Positions 37,338 to 46,658 of a DNA stretch of 64,000 nt are shown in pieces. Every line of letters starts with the position of its first letter. Positions within the stretch are counted from its first letter, which is position 1. The position numbers were made by a program, and so were the translations under genes. The stretch covers positions 1 to 64,000 of the forward strand of contig NZ_WJYA01000001.1 of NCBI RefSeq assembly GCF_009709615.1, given 5' to 3'. Below the pieces are notes generated by a model. That model did not search any database, had not been told where the DNA came from, and was given only the letters and a program-made list of their open reading frames with translations. Origin of the DNA: Winogradskyella ouciana. GTDB taxonomy: Bacteria; Bacteroidota; Bacteroidia; Flavobacteriales; Flavobacteriaceae.

Positions 37338-38221
37338 TGACCAAATTTATAGGTACAGGAGTAGCATTAATAACACCTTTTAAAGCAGATCTTAGCATAG
37401 ATTTTGATGCTCTAGAACGGTTAGTAGAACATAATATTGAAAACGGTACGGAATACTTGGTAATTAGTGGTACTACAGGAGAAAGTGTTACTATTACAGC
37501 AGAGGAGAAAAAGGAAATAACAAAGTTTATCATAAAAGTTAACAACGGAAGATTGCCGTTGGTCTTAGGCATTGGCGGTAACAATACAAAAACAGTTGTT
37601 GATGAAATTAAGACAACAGATTTATCTGGTATTGACGGTATCTTATCTGTATCACCATATTACAGCAAACCAACCCAAGAAGGATTGTATCAACATTTTA
37701 AGGCCATTGCTGAAGCGACTTCAAAACCAATTATTTTATATAATGTCCCTGGTAGAACATCTAAAAACATGGAGCCGGAAACAACTTTACGTTTGGCAAA
37801 AGATTTTGACAATATCGTTGCGGTAAAGGAAGCGGGTAATAATGTACATCAGTATTTAGAATTATTAAGAACGAAACCAGATGATTTTTTGATAATATCT
37901 GGAGATGATGATTTAGCCCTAGGAGTCGCCTTAGCAGGTGGTTCTGGTGTTATATCGGTAATTGGGCAGGCTCTACCTAAAGAGTTTTCAGAAATGATTA
38001 GATTGGGAATCGCAGGTAAGGCAAAGGAAGCTTACAAACTTCATTTTGATTTAATGCCAATCACCGGACTTATATTTTCTGAGAACAATCCTTCAGGTGT
38101 AAAAGCTGTTTTAGAAGCCTTAAATATATCAAAACCACATGTTCGTTTACCATTAGTGGAAGCGACGGATGGACTAAAGAAAAAAATCACAGAGGCTCTT
38201 AAAGTTTTAGGCAAAAGTTAA
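37337..38221 (+). CDS. dapA: 4-hydroxy-tetrahydrodipicolinate synthase
   Basis: Condenses pyruvate with aspartate semialdehyde, the first committed step to lysine and diaminopimelate. The 294-aa TIM barrel has GTGVALITPF, the substrate motif SGTTGESVTIT, the proton-relay Tyr in LYNVPGRTSKNM, the Schiff-base Lys in IVAVKEAGNN and DDDLALGVALAGGSGVISV. It is coupled to the DUF6913 gene upstream. Confidence 0.97.
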   Translation: MTKFIGTGVALITPFKADLSIDFDALERLVEHNIENGTEYLVISGTTGESVTITAEEKKEITKFIIKVNNGRLPLVLGIGGNNTKTVVDEIKTTDLSGIDGILSVSPYYSKPTQEGLYQHFKAIAEATSKPIILYNVPGRTSKNMEPETTLRLAKDFDNIVAVKEAGNNVHQYLELLRTKPDDFLIISGDDDLALGVALAGGSGVISVIGQALPKEFSEMIRLGIAGKAKEAYKLHFDLMPITGLIFSENNPSGVKAVLEALNISKPHVRLPLVEATDGLKKKITEALKVLGKS

Positions 38222-38304
38222 ACTTAATCTAAATTACATTTCGCAATAAAAACTAAGGTTATTTTAGCATAAAATATTTGTTTTTTAAATCCGTTAAAAA
38301 TGCA

Positions 38305-38312
38305 TACTTTTG
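38305..38312 (+). promoter_or_regulatory. Predicted -7 promoter box of bamD
   Basis: TACTTTTG fits TAnnTTTG, 17 bp before the ATG at 38330. It overlaps the upstream alternative start, which is therefore unlikely. Confidence 0.65.
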
Positions 38313-38329
38313 CATCCTGTTTAAAATTT

Positions 38330-39130
38330 ATGAAAAGAGGACTTTACATACTATTCACAGCCATTATATTGGTATCTTGTAGCGACTTTCAGAAAACGTT
38401 AAGATCTGATGATGTCGCTGAAAAGTTTAAAATGGGTACTGAATTGTTTGAAGCTGGCAAGTGGAGTAAAGCCCATAGGCTATTAAATCAGATTTTACCT
38501 CAGTATAGAGGTAAGCCTCAAGCTGAAAAGTTGACCTTTATGCATGCTATGTGCTCTTACCAAATGAAAGATTACTATATAGCAAGTTATCATTTTGATA
38601 AGTTTACGGATATTTATCCGCAAAGTGAAAAAGCTGAAGAAGCTGCGTTTTTAGCTGCAAAGGGTTATTATTATAATTCGCCTGTGTATTCAAAAGAGCA
38701 GAAGGAAACAGTAGAAGCTATTGAAAAACTGCAATTGTTCGTTAATGCTTATCCAAATTCGCAGTATCTGTCAGAGGCCAATACACTTGTTAAAGAATTG
38801 GATTTTAAACTAGAGAAAAAGGCTTTTGAGATAGCAAAACAGTATGATTTAATTAGAGATTATAAAGCTTCAATTAAATCATTCAATAATTTTTTACTTG
38901 AATTCCCTGGCACTACATTGAGAAATGAGGCCATGTTTTACAGGTTTGATGCTGCTTATAATTTAGCAATATTGAGTATAGATGAACTGAAAGAAGAACG
39001 TTTAAATAACGCTTTAGGTTACTATAACGCATTAAAAAAAGCTTATCCTAATTCAGAGTTTTTAGAAGATGCTGATAGAATGAAAGAGGAATTACAACAA
39101 GAGTTAAATACATTTACTACAAAAAGTTAA
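38330..39130 (+). CDS. bamD: Outer membrane protein assembly factor BamD
   Basis: An essential lipoprotein of the BAM complex that inserts outer-membrane barrels. About 266 aa with a lipoprotein signal (LYILFTAIILVSCSDF) and five tetratricopeptide-like repeats (KMGTELFEAGKWSKAHRLLN, SYHFDKFTDIYPQSEKAEEA, LQLFVNAYPNSQYLSEA, SFNNFLLEFPGTTLRNEAMF, NALKKAYPNSEFLEDA). It heads the conserved cluster bamD, omega, coaBC, DUF4835, recN; the next gene is 11 bp downstream. Confidence 0.93.
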   Translation: MKRGLYILFTAIILVSCSDFQKTLRSDDVAEKFKMGTELFEAGKWSKAHRLLNQILPQYRGKPQAEKLTFMHAMCSYQMKDYYIASYHFDKFTDIYPQSEKAEEAAFLAAKGYYYNSPVYSKEQKETVEAIEKLQLFVNAYPNSQYLSEANTLVKELDFKLEKKAFEIAKQYDLIRDYKASIKSFNNFLLEFPGTTLRNEAMFYRFDAAYNLAILSIDELKEERLNNALGYYNALKKAYPNSEFLEDADRMKEELQQELNTFTTKS

Positions 39131-39141
39131 TCATTATAAAG

Positions 39142-39468
39142 ATGGATTTAAAGAAGACCGATGCACCAGTTACTACAGTAACTTATAACAGAAATGAAGT
39201 TGATGCTCCAACGGATAACATTTACGAAGCTATTTCTGTAATTGCAAAGCGTGCAGAACAGATTAATACAGACATAAGACGTGAGTTGATTGACAAGCTT
39301 GAAGAGTTTGCAACTTACAACGATAGTCTTGAGGAGATTTTCGAAAACAAAGAACAGATTGAAGTATCTAAGTTTTACGAAAAACTGCCAAAACCACATG
39401 CTCTTGCAGTGAAAGAGTGGTTAGATGATAAAATTTATCACAGAAATACTGAGGATACTCAGGAATAA
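39142..39468 (+). CDS. RNA polymerase omega subunit (Bacteroidota Rpb6-like)
   Basis: A 108-aa protein matching the Bacteroidota omega family, which is divergent from E. coli RpoZ: NIYEAISVIAKRAEQINTDIRRELIDKLEEF holds the conserved omega helix, followed by an acidic stretch and YEKLPKPHALAVKEWLDDKIYHR. It stabilises assembly of the polymerase. It sits 6 bp before coaBC in the bamD cluster; in many bacteria omega also neighbours coaBC. Confidence 0.92.
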   Translation: MDLKKTDAPVTTVTYNRNEVDAPTDNIYEAISVIAKRAEQINTDIRRELIDKLEEFATYNDSLEEIFENKEQIEVSKFYEKLPKPHALAVKEWLDDKIYHRNTEDTQE

Positions 39469-39474
39469 TATTTC

Positions 39475-40686
39475 ATGTCTATTCTAAAAGACAAAAACAT
39501 TTTATTGGGCATTACCGCTGGTATTGCCGCTTATAAATCTGCTAACTTAGTAAGATTATTTATAAAAGCAGGCGCTAACGTTAAAGTAGTTATGACGCCT
39601 GCTTCTAAAGATTTTATAACTCCACTTACATTATCCACCTTATCCAAAAATCCAGTCTATTCGTCTTTTGTAGATGAAGAAGATGAGGGACAAGTTTGGA
39701 ATAACCATGTCGATTTAGGTCTTTGGGCAGATTACTTTGTAATCGCTCCAGCTACGGCTAACACTATGGCCAAAATGGCAAATGGTGTTTGTGATAACAT
39801 ATTGTTGGCAACATATCTTTCTGCTAAATGCCCTGTTTATTTTGCTCCAGCTATGGATTTGGATATGTATAAACACGAATCCACTAAAACTTCATTTGAA
39901 AAGTTAACCTCTTACGGAAATAAGATGATTCCTGCTGGTACTGGCGAATTGGCTAGTGGTTTAGTTGGAGAAGGCCGAATGGCAGAGCCAGATGATATTA
40001 TTGATTTTATTGAAAAAGATATTCTGAATCAATTGCCTCTTAGAGGAAAAAAAGTTCTTATTACTGCTGGACCAACTTACGAAGCTTTGGACCCTGTACG
40101 CTTTATAGGAAACCATTCTAGCGGTAAAATGGGATTTGAAATTGCAAATGCAGCTGCTAATCTTGGCGCTGAGGTAATTCTGGTCACAGGACCGACACAT
40201 CAAAAAAACGCACATAGTTTAGTAAAGGTTGTGCCTGTGGTTAGTGCAGAAGAAATGTACAATGAAGTACATAAACATTTCAAGAATTCAGATATAGCGA
40301 TACTTTCAGCAGCTGTGGCAGACTATAGACCAAAATCTGTAGCAGATAAGAAAATAAAAAAGAAAGATTCAACGTTTAGTGTTGAGTTAGAGAAGACGAA
40401 AGATATTCTAAAATCCTTAGGAGAAATTAAGGAACATCAATTCTTGGTTGGCTTTGCGCTAGAGACTAATAATGAACTAGAGTATGCAAAAGGAAAATTA
40501 AAATCTAAGAATTTAGACCTAATTGTACTTAATTCTTTGCAAGATAAAGGTGCGGGTTTTGGAGTATCCACAAATAAAGTTACATTTATAACATCGTCTA
40601 ACGATATTATTGAACATCCGCTTAAATCAAAGGCAGAAGTTGCTAACGATTTAATGAATCAGATTTTAAAACAATTACATGCGTAA
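39475..40686 (+). CDS. coaBC: Bifunctional phosphopantothenoylcysteine decarboxylase / phosphopantothenate-cysteine ligase
   Basis: Two consecutive steps of coenzyme A synthesis. The N-terminal flavoprotein domain (CoaC) has GITAGIAAYKSANLVR, the catalytic His region NNHVDLGLWAD and PVYFAPAMDLDMY. The C-terminal CoaB domain (from about residue 185) has LITAGPTYEALDPVRFIGN and SGKMGFEIANAA. The 403 aa fit the full fusion. It overlaps the DUF4835 gene by 8 bp. coaE, the last step of the pathway, is at 55754. Confidence 0.97.
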   Translation: MSILKDKNILLGITAGIAAYKSANLVRLFIKAGANVKVVMTPASKDFITPLTLSTLSKNPVYSSFVDEEDEGQVWNNHVDLGLWADYFVIAPATANTMAKMANGVCDNILLATYLSAKCPVYFAPAMDLDMYKHESTKTSFEKLTSYGNKMIPAGTGELASGLVGEGRMAEPDDIIDFIEKDILNQLPLRGKKVLITAGPTYEALDPVRFIGNHSSGKMGFEIANAAANLGAEVILVTGPTHQKNAHSLVKVVPVVSAEEMYNEVHKHFKNSDIAILSAAVADYRPKSVADKKIKKKDSTFSVELEKTKDILKSLGEIKEHQFLVGFALETNNELEYAKGKLKSKNLDLIVLNSLQDKGAGFGVSTNKVTFITSSNDIIEHPLKSKAEVANDLMNQILKQLHA

Positions 40687-41569
40687 GATATTAGTTTTAT
40701 TGGCCTTTTTACTATCATCAACAGTTGTTCTTGCCCAAGAATTAAACTGCACGGTTAATGTTATAGCTCAGCAAACAGGTAACGACAATAATGTGGTTTT
40801 TAAGACTTTAGAAAAACAACTTAGCGAGTTTGTCAATAATACACAATGGACGGAAAAATCGTTCAGCGCAGAAGAGCGCATTAATTGTAGTATGGTTATA
40901 AATGTAAATAATTACGAAAATGATAGATTTAGCGCTACGCTTCAAGTATCATCTTCTCGACCAGTATTTAATTCAACATACAGTTCACCAGTATATAACT
41001 ACAATGACAGGGATTTTAACTTTCAATATTTAGAATTTCAGAATTTGGTATATAACCCACGTCAATTTGAGTCTAACCTTGTTTCGGTATTATCGTTTCA
41101 TGTATTTATGATTTTAGGTATGGACGCAGATTCTTTTGCGCTCAACGGAGGTGACGAATATTTTGCCCAGGCACAAACTATTGCTAATTATTCTCAGCAA
41201 TTAAATGGGCAAGGGTGGAAGTTAGAAGACGGCTTACAATCGCGTTTCGCCCTTATAGATAATTTATTGTCACCAACGTTTAAGGAAATGAGATCAACCA
41301 TGTATAACTATCATATAGATGGTTTGGATATTATGGCAGATGATGCAAAAAAAGGAAAATCCCAGGTTGTTTCAACACTATCAGAACTACAAAAGATTCA
41401 TAGAAGACGACCAAATTCCTATTTAATGCGTGTGTTTTTCGATGCGAAATCAGATGAATTAATGGATATACTTTCTGGTGGTCCAAGTGTCAATATTACC
41501 GAAGCCGTAGATATTTTAAACAAGATTGCACCGATGCACTCCCAAAAGTGGAGAAACATTAAGTTTTAA
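40679..41569 (+). CDS. DUF4835 family exported protein
   Basis: A 296-aa protein with a signal peptide (ILVLLAFLLSSTVVLAQ) and the DUF4835 sequence (ELNCTVNVIAQQTGN, FVNNTQWTEKSFSAEERINC, LVYNPRQFESNLVSVLSFHVF). It is a Bacteroidota-specific family with no assigned function, usually next to coaBC and recN as here. Probably periplasmic or outer membrane-associated. Confidence 0.88.
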   Translation: MRKILVLLAFLLSSTVVLAQELNCTVNVIAQQTGNDNNVVFKTLEKQLSEFVNNTQWTEKSFSAEERINCSMVINVNNYENDRFSATLQVSSSRPVFNSTYSSPVYNYNDRDFNFQYLEFQNLVYNPRQFESNLVSVLSFHVFMILGMDADSFALNGGDEYFAQAQTIANYSQQLNGQGWKLEDGLQSRFALIDNLLSPTFKEMRSTMYNYHIDGLDIMADDAKKGKSQVVSTLSELQKIHRRRPNSYLMRVFFDAKSDELMDILSGGPSVNITEAVDILNKIAPMHSQKWRNIKF

Positions 41570-41576
41570 TTTTTAC

Positions 41577-41620
41577 ATCATTACGAACTTGCTTGTACTG
41601 AACTTGTTTCAGTAACTCAG
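41577..41620. repeat. Dispersed palindromic repeat upstream of recN
   Basis: A perfect 7-bp hairpin TACTGAA-CTTGT-TTCAGTA (41596-41614) within a segment opening CATTACGAACTTGC. It resembles the Bacteroidota repeat GTACTGAACTTGTTTCAGTA-type and ends next to the recN promoter box. Confidence 0.55.
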
Positions 41621-41626
41621 AATCGA

Positions 41627-41634
41627 TACTTTTG
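41627..41634 (+). promoter_or_regulatory. Predicted -7 promoter box of recN
   Basis: TACTTTTG fits TAnnTTTG, 20 bp before the TTG start of recN. Confidence 0.6.
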
Positions 41635-41654
41635 TAATAACTAATTACAAATTA

Positions 41655-43307
41655 TTGCTCACCTCACTTTACATAAAAAACTACGCGCTTATAGACGAAC
41701 TCAATGTTCAGTTTAATAATGGGATGACCATAATTACTGGTGAAACTGGTGCAGGTAAATCCATTCTTTTAGGTGGCTTGTCATTGGTTTTGGGAAAACG
41801 CGCAGATCTTAGTCAGGTAAAGAATACGGATGAAAAATGTATAATCGAAGCAACCTTCGATGTTGCCAATTACAATCTAAAAGCACTTTTTGCATCTTTA
41901 GACTTAGATTACGATGTGCAGACCATTATAAGGCGTGAGATTTTACCATCAGGAAAGTCGCGAGCCTTTATTAATGACACTCCTGCGACCCTAGACAGTT
42001 TGGTTGCTCTAAGCTCATATTTTATTGATATTCATTCACAGCACCAAACACAGCAATTGATGCAAGACGACTATCAATTTAAGGTCATTGATGCATTGGC
42101 AGATAATGGTGCAAACTTAGAATTGTTTACTAAACAATTAAAGGCGTTCAGATCATTACAAAAATCTTTGGAAGATCTACAAACTTCTAAATCAGAAATG
42201 CTCAAGGAGTATGATTATAACTTGTTTCTGACTAAAGAACTGAATGAGATTGATCTAGAATCTGTTAATCTTGAAGATTTAGAGTCGCAATATGAGCAGC
42301 TTAACAATGTTGAAACTATTGGAGAAAGGCTAGGTAATACCAGAGCTATTTTAAATACCGAAAATCAAGGTGTTATCGACCAATTAAAGACTGCAAAACA
42401 AGAACTGAATAAAATATCTACATTTGGAAAGGCATACGAGTCATTATTAGAAAGAGTTTCGAGTGTAACTATTGAATTAGATGATATTTTAACAGAACTA
42501 GACAATCTTGAAGAACAATTATCCTCGGATCCTCAAGCACTAGAACGTATTAACGCACAACTTCAAATCATTAATAATTTACTTCAAAAACATGCTTCGA
42601 GCAATATTGAAGAATTAATAGAAATAAGGAAAGAGTTAGAATCCAAAATTTCGAATACAGAAAATCTCGATGATGAAATTGCTGAAAAAGAGCAAGAAAT
42701 TAAAAGTCTTAATATAGAATTGAATCAAGTAGCAGCAAAGGTTCATAATAATAGAGAAGAAGTTATCCCTCTATTAGTACAAAAGTTGGAGGCCATTTTA
42801 TCTGATTTAGGTATGCCAAATGCTAAGTTCAAAATAGAGCTTGATGATTTGGGACATTTTACGTCAAACGGAAAAGACAGCCTAGAGTTTTTATTTACAG
42901 CAAACAAAGGTTCAAACTTTAATGAATTGAAGAAGTCTGCTTCAGGTGGAGAATTATCTCGGATTATGTTGGCGATAAAGTCCATTCTATCTGAATATAT
43001 GCAGCTACCGTCCATAATGTTTGATGAAATAGATACAGGAGTTTCTGGCGAAATTTCAAACAAGATGGGTGACATAATGAAGCAGATGAGTGGCAAGATG
43101 CAAGTCTTTACCATTACGCATCTGCCTCAGATTGCTGCAAAAGGAAATACACATTTTAAGGTGTTTAAAACAGATATGGATAATACAACGCATACACAAT
43201 TAAAGCGATTGGATGAAGACGAGCGCATTGTGGAAATTGCTCAAATGCTAGGAGGTGTGAATATTACCGAATCTGCTATGGCACACGCCAAGCAATTGCT
43301 CAATTAA
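41655..43307 (+). CDS. recN: DNA repair protein RecN
   Basis: An SMC-like ATPase acting early in double-strand-break repair. The 550 aa show the N-terminal LTSLYIKNYALIDELNV, Walker A in GETGAGKSILLGGLSLVLG, and DIHSQHQTQQL. A long central coiled coil (about 150-360), the ABC signature SGGELSRIMLAIK and Walker B in SIMFDEIDTGVSGE follow. The start is TTG, matching the usual family N-terminus; no in-frame ATG lies before the Walker motif. Confidence 0.97.
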   Translation: MLTSLYIKNYALIDELNVQFNNGMTIITGETGAGKSILLGGLSLVLGKRADLSQVKNTDEKCIIEATFDVANYNLKALFASLDLDYDVQTIIRREILPSGKSRAFINDTPATLDSLVALSSYFIDIHSQHQTQQLMQDDYQFKVIDALADNGANLELFTKQLKAFRSLQKSLEDLQTSKSEMLKEYDYNLFLTKELNEIDLESVNLEDLESQYEQLNNVETIGERLGNTRAILNTENQGVIDQLKTAKQELNKISTFGKAYESLLERVSSVTIELDDILTELDNLEEQLSSDPQALERINAQLQIINNLLQKHASSNIEELIEIRKELESKISNTENLDDEIAEKEQEIKSLNIELNQVAAKVHNNREEVIPLLVQKLEAILSDLGMPNAKFKIELDDLGHFTSNGKDSLEFLFTANKGSNFNELKKSASGGELSRIMLAIKSILSEYMQLPSIMFDEIDTGVSGEISNKMGDIMKQMSGKMQVFTITHLPQIAAKGNTHFKVFKTDMDNTTHTQLKRLDEDERIVEIAQMLGGVNITESAMAHAKQLLN

Positions 43308-43310
43308 ATA

Positions 43311-43338
43311 TTTAAAATTCAAAGTTTAAAATTCAAAG
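43311..43338. repeat. 14-bp tandem duplication upstream of the fabI promoter
   Basis: TTTAAAATTCAAAG occurs twice without mismatch (43311-43324, 43325-43338), 6 bp before the -7 box of fabI. Confidence 0.9.
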
Positions 43339-43344
43339 TTTTGT

Positions 43345-43352
43345 TAACTTTG
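43345..43352 (+). promoter_or_regulatory. Predicted -7 promoter box of fabI
   Basis: TAACTTTG fits TAnnTTTG. The leader to the ATG at 43389 would be about 30 bases. Confidence 0.55.
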
Positions 43353-43388
43353 ACTATATTTCAAATAACTGACAAACAACTAACAACT

Positions 43389-44207
43389 ATGGCATATAAC
43401 TTACTTAAAGGAAAAAAAGGAATCATTTTTGGAGCATTAGACGAAAACTCAATTGCATGGAAAACTGCAGAACGCGTCCATGAAGAAGGAGGTGAATTTG
43501 TACTGACCAATGCACCTGTTGCTATGAGAATGGGACAGATAAATGCCTTGGCCGAAAAAACAGGCTCTCAAATCATTCCGGCAGATGCCACATCTGAAGA
43601 AGATTTACAAAACTTGGTAGAGCAATCTATGGAAATTCTTGGTGGTAAATTGGATTTTGTATTGCATTCCATTGGTATGTCTATTAATGTAAGAAAAGGA
43701 AAGCACTATACTGACCAAAATTACGCTTGGACACAAAAGGGAACAGATGTTTCTGCAATGTCTTTCCATAAGGTAATGCAAACACTCTACAAGGCGGACG
43801 CTATGAATGAATGGGGAAGCATTGTAGCCTTAACTTATATGGCTGCCCAACGCGTTTTTCCAGATTATAATGACATGGCAGATAACAAAGCGTATTTAGA
43901 AAGTATTGCACGTAGTTTTGGGTATTTCTTCGGAAGAGATAAAAAAGTACGTGTTAACACCATTTCTCAATCACCAACTCCAACAACGGCTGGTAGTGGA
44001 GTAAAAGGCTTTGATGGCTTCTTAGCTTACGCAGATAAAATGTCTCCTTTAGGTAATGCAACAGCTATGGATTGTGCCAATTATACCGTTACCTTATTCA
44101 GTGACCTTACAAAACGAGTAACCTTACAGAACCTTTATAACGATGGTGGTTTTAGCAATATGGGAGTGAGTGATGCTGTTATGGATACCTTTGTAGATAA
44201 ACAGTAA
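43389..44207 (+). CDS. fabI: Enoyl-ACP reductase (NADH)
   Basis: The last reduction of the fatty acid elongation cycle. About 272 aa; short-chain dehydrogenase-like fold with LKGKKGIIFGALDENSIAW, DFVLHSIGMSINVRKG, the catalytic Tyr/Lys set in FPDYNDMADNKAYLES and TISQSPTPTTAGSGVKGF. The ATG at 43389 (MAYNLLKGKKG) is chosen because the further-upstream TTG lies at the promoter box. Monocistronic with a terminator. Confidence 0.96.
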   Translation: MAYNLLKGKKGIIFGALDENSIAWKTAERVHEEGGEFVLTNAPVAMRMGQINALAEKTGSQIIPADATSEEDLQNLVEQSMEILGGKLDFVLHSIGMSINVRKGKHYTDQNYAWTQKGTDVSAMSFHKVMQTLYKADAMNEWGSIVALTYMAAQRVFPDYNDMADNKAYLESIARSFGYFFGRDKKVRVNTISQSPTPTTAGSGVKGFDGFLAYADKMSPLGNATAMDCANYTVTLFSDLTKRVTLQNLYNDGGFSNMGVSDAVMDTFVDKQ

Positions 44208-44232
44208 TTAGAATTCTAAATTTATCCAAAAG

Positions 44233-44263
44233 CTGTGTTGCAATTTGCATCACAGTTTTTTTT
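44233..44263 (+). terminator. fabI terminator
   Basis: CTGTG-T-TGCA paired with TGCA-T-CACAG around a 3-base loop, followed by eight T. Confidence 0.85.
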
Positions 44264-44403
44264 GTTTATAACATGTTAACAGTGATATATTTAACAGTAT
44301 TTTAACGTTGTTATTTACATTTCATCGATTTGTGGTTAAGGCATAATAATCTTCTAGATAATTAACATATTTTTAATGAATTACTAACTTAAAATATGTT
44401 TTT

Positions 44404-46590
44404 ATGAAGAAAATTACTTTACTCGCAAGCTTTTTATTATTGTTTGCGATGGGTTATGGGCAAACCTTTCCCGGAACTGGTACACCAGCCGATACTCAAG
44501 GACCTGGAGGTGGTACAGCCGCGACTTGTGGTACTGCTAATGAATTAAACCTTACTGTTACAGTTACAGGAGTAGGTGTTTTGGGCGTAACCAATTTATT
44601 AGATCAAGTAGATATTGATATTACCCATACCTGGTCTGGAGATGTTGAATTATTTTTAATTGCACCAGATGGCACTACTATTGTAGAATTGACGACTGAT
44701 AATGGTGGGTCTGGAGACGATTATGCGGGTACTCAATTTAGAGATAATGCAGCTACTTCAATTACAGCTGGCTCTGCGCCATTTACAGGTCCGCATATGC
44801 CAGAACAGCCGCTATCAACATTTGATGGGGTAGATGCAGACGGTACGTGGACTTTAAATTTCTGTGATGATGCAGGCGGTGACACAGGAACTTTTAACAG
44901 TTGGTCATTGACGTTTGCTCCTGTGCCAACTTGTACTCCTCCAGCAGGTACAGCTACATTAGGTACTGTTGATTGTGGTGCTGGTACTTTTGCAGTGGAT
45001 TTTGACGTTACGGATTTAGGAGACGGTAGTCCAGCAATTTTTGATGGTACAAATACTTTTCCTGTTACTGGTACAGGTCCTTTCTCTCTAGGAGGATATA
45101 CAACAGGAACACCTGTAACATTTACTTTGCAACACGGTTCTGACCCAGTGTGTGATGTTAATTTAGGTACTTTTCAAGACACATGCCCTCCTGTAGAGGA
45201 TGTTTGTATGGGTGCTATAAATATCCCTGTAACAACGGATATGTGTACTGGTATTACTACAGGAAACAACACTAACGCTACAGATTCAGACTTAGATACA
45301 CCTGCACCACCTGCTGCAACATGTACATCGTACGGTGGTGGAGATATATGGTTTAGTGTAACCGTACCAGCTAGTGGTAATGTTACTATATCTGGTGATA
45401 TTTCTAATTGTTGTTCTTTTTTATGGTATGAAGTGTATGAAGGGGCTGATTGCTCTGGCTTAACGTCGATTGCTTGTTCCGCTACTTCTGGAAATGACCC
45501 TTCTGCATATGAAATGGCGCTCACAGGTAGAACTCCTGGTGAAACGCTTTGGATTAGAGCGTGGGACTCTCTTAATGATGATGGGCCAGGCGATTTTAAT
45601 TTCTGTGCTTATGAACCAAGTTGTGCTGCACCTACGGTAACTATACCAACTGACCCAATTGATTTTACTAATTGCCCTGCTACAGTTGATGTAACGATTT
45701 CTATTGATGATTTGGGAGATTCTAGTACTTTAACTATTTCTGGTGAGGATGATATGGGTAATCCAGTTGGTACTGGTGGTACTGCAACTGCTACAGGATT
45801 ATTCACAATTACTGGCGTACCTGTTCCACAAACTGCGTTTTCTATTAATATTGAACACGAGTCAAATGCGACATGTGATGTTGTTCTTGGACCTTTTGTG
45901 TTAGATTGCCCTCCACCTAACGATTTATTTGCTGATGCTATTGCGATATCATGCGGATCATCAACTTTGGGCACTACTTTCTATGCAACACAAGATGAGG
46001 CTGGTGCACCAGATGTAGCTACTGTTGAAGCAGACACTCCAGCTGATAATGACTCTCCGTGGGTTTGGTATTCTTTTACCGGTAGTGGTGTAGCAGAGCG
46101 TATCACTTTATCAACTTGTAATCTAGGCTCAAGTTTTGATACTGAGATTTTTGTTTATACGGGAACTTCAGGGGCATTGACTTGTATTGATGATGGTTAC
46201 GATGAGTGTGGCTCACCAGACTTTTTTGCAGAAACTTCTTTCGATTCTGATGGTACAACTACGTATTATATTGCCATTGGTGGTTGGAATGTAGGTAATG
46301 AGGGTGATTTTGAGTTATCTGTGAGTTGTGCTACTTTGGGTGTTAATGATGTAGAAAGTGAAGCAGCATTTACTTATTATCCTAACCCAGTAAAAAATAC
46401 ATTAACATTAAATGCTCAAAATAATATTGAGAATGTGACGATGTATAATATGTTAGGTCAAGAGGTATTAAGCGCTATGCCTAATGCTCTTGATAGCGAT
46501 TTAGATATGTCTCACCTGCAGTCAGGAACTTATTTTGTTCGTGTTACTATTGGTGAAACGAGTAAAACAGTTAGAGTAATTAAACATTAA
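44404..46590 (+). CDS. T9SS-exported protein with proprotein-convertase P domain
   Basis: A 728-aa protein with a signal peptide (LLASFLLLFAMGYGQ), then a P-domain-like beta sandwich (about 40-180; TNLLDQVDIDITHTWSGDVE, DADGTWTLNFCDDAGGD). At least two Cys-bounded Ig-like repeats follow (starting CTPPAGTATLG and CAAPTVTIPT), then a pre-sorting domain and a type A T9SS tail (FTYYPNPVKNTLTLNAQNN, GTYFVRVTIGETS). No protease domain is present, so the P domain may act as a binding module. The tail DNA is nearly identical to that of the next gene. Confidence 0.85.
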   Translation: MKKITLLASFLLLFAMGYGQTFPGTGTPADTQGPGGGTAATCGTANELNLTVTVTGVGVLGVTNLLDQVDIDITHTWSGDVELFLIAPDGTTIVELTTDNGGSGDDYAGTQFRDNAATSITAGSAPFTGPHMPEQPLSTFDGVDADGTWTLNFCDDAGGDTGTFNSWSLTFAPVPTCTPPAGTATLGTVDCGAGTFAVDFDVTDLGDGSPAIFDGTNTFPVTGTGPFSLGGYTTGTPVTFTLQHGSDPVCDVNLGTFQDTCPPVEDVCMGAINIPVTTDMCTGITTGNNTNATDSDLDTPAPPAATCTSYGGGDIWFSVTVPASGNVTISGDISNCCSFLWYEVYEGADCSGLTSIACSATSGNDPSAYEMALTGRTPGETLWIRAWDSLNDDGPGDFNFCAYEPSCAAPTVTIPTDPIDFTNCPATVDVTISIDDLGDSSTLTISGEDDMGNPVGTGGTATATGLFTITGVPVPQTAFSINIEHESNATCDVVLGPFVLDCPPPNDLFADAIAISCGSSTLGTTFYATQDEAGAPDVATVEADTPADNDSPWVWYSFTGSGVAERITLSTCNLGSSFDTEIFVYTGTSGALTCIDDGYDECGSPDFFAETSFDSDGTTTYYIAIGGWNVGNEGDFELSVSCATLGVNDVESEAAFTYYPNPVKNTLTLNAQNNIENVTMYNMLGQEVLSAMPNALDSDLDMSHLQSGTYFVRVTIGETSKTVRVIKH
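46366..46479 (+). repeat. T9SS sorting-tail segment, copy 1 (matches 48145-48258)
   Basis: From TTTACTTATTATCC to GTCAAGAGGT this DNA matches the tail of the next gene with only about three substitutions over roughly 95 bases, while the upstream gene bodies are unrelated. It encodes YYPNPVKNTLTLNAQNNIEN. Confidence 0.8.
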
Positions 46591-46607
46591 TTTGATATAT
46601 ATTTATG

Positions 46608-46637
46608 AAAAAAGCTGCTTTTAAAAGCAGCTTTTTT
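46608..46637 (+). terminator. Terminator between the P-domain gene and the first FG-GAP gene
   Basis: A perfect palindrome (AAAAAAGCTGCTTTT with its complement) ending in six T. It covers the upstream alternative ATG of the following gene, which therefore most likely starts at 46659. Confidence 0.92.
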
Positions 46638-46658
46638 CATTTACGTAAATTTAAGCTA

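Noticed and set aside
45174..45974. Long antisense open frames within the P-domain gene
   Set aside because: They are frame shadows of a repeat-rich, Gly/Thr-rich coding region and have no independent promoter or motif.
46605..46658. Longer N-terminus of FG-GAP paralogue 1
   Set aside because: The first codons are the terminator palindrome of the preceding gene; the signal peptide begins after the ATG at 46659.
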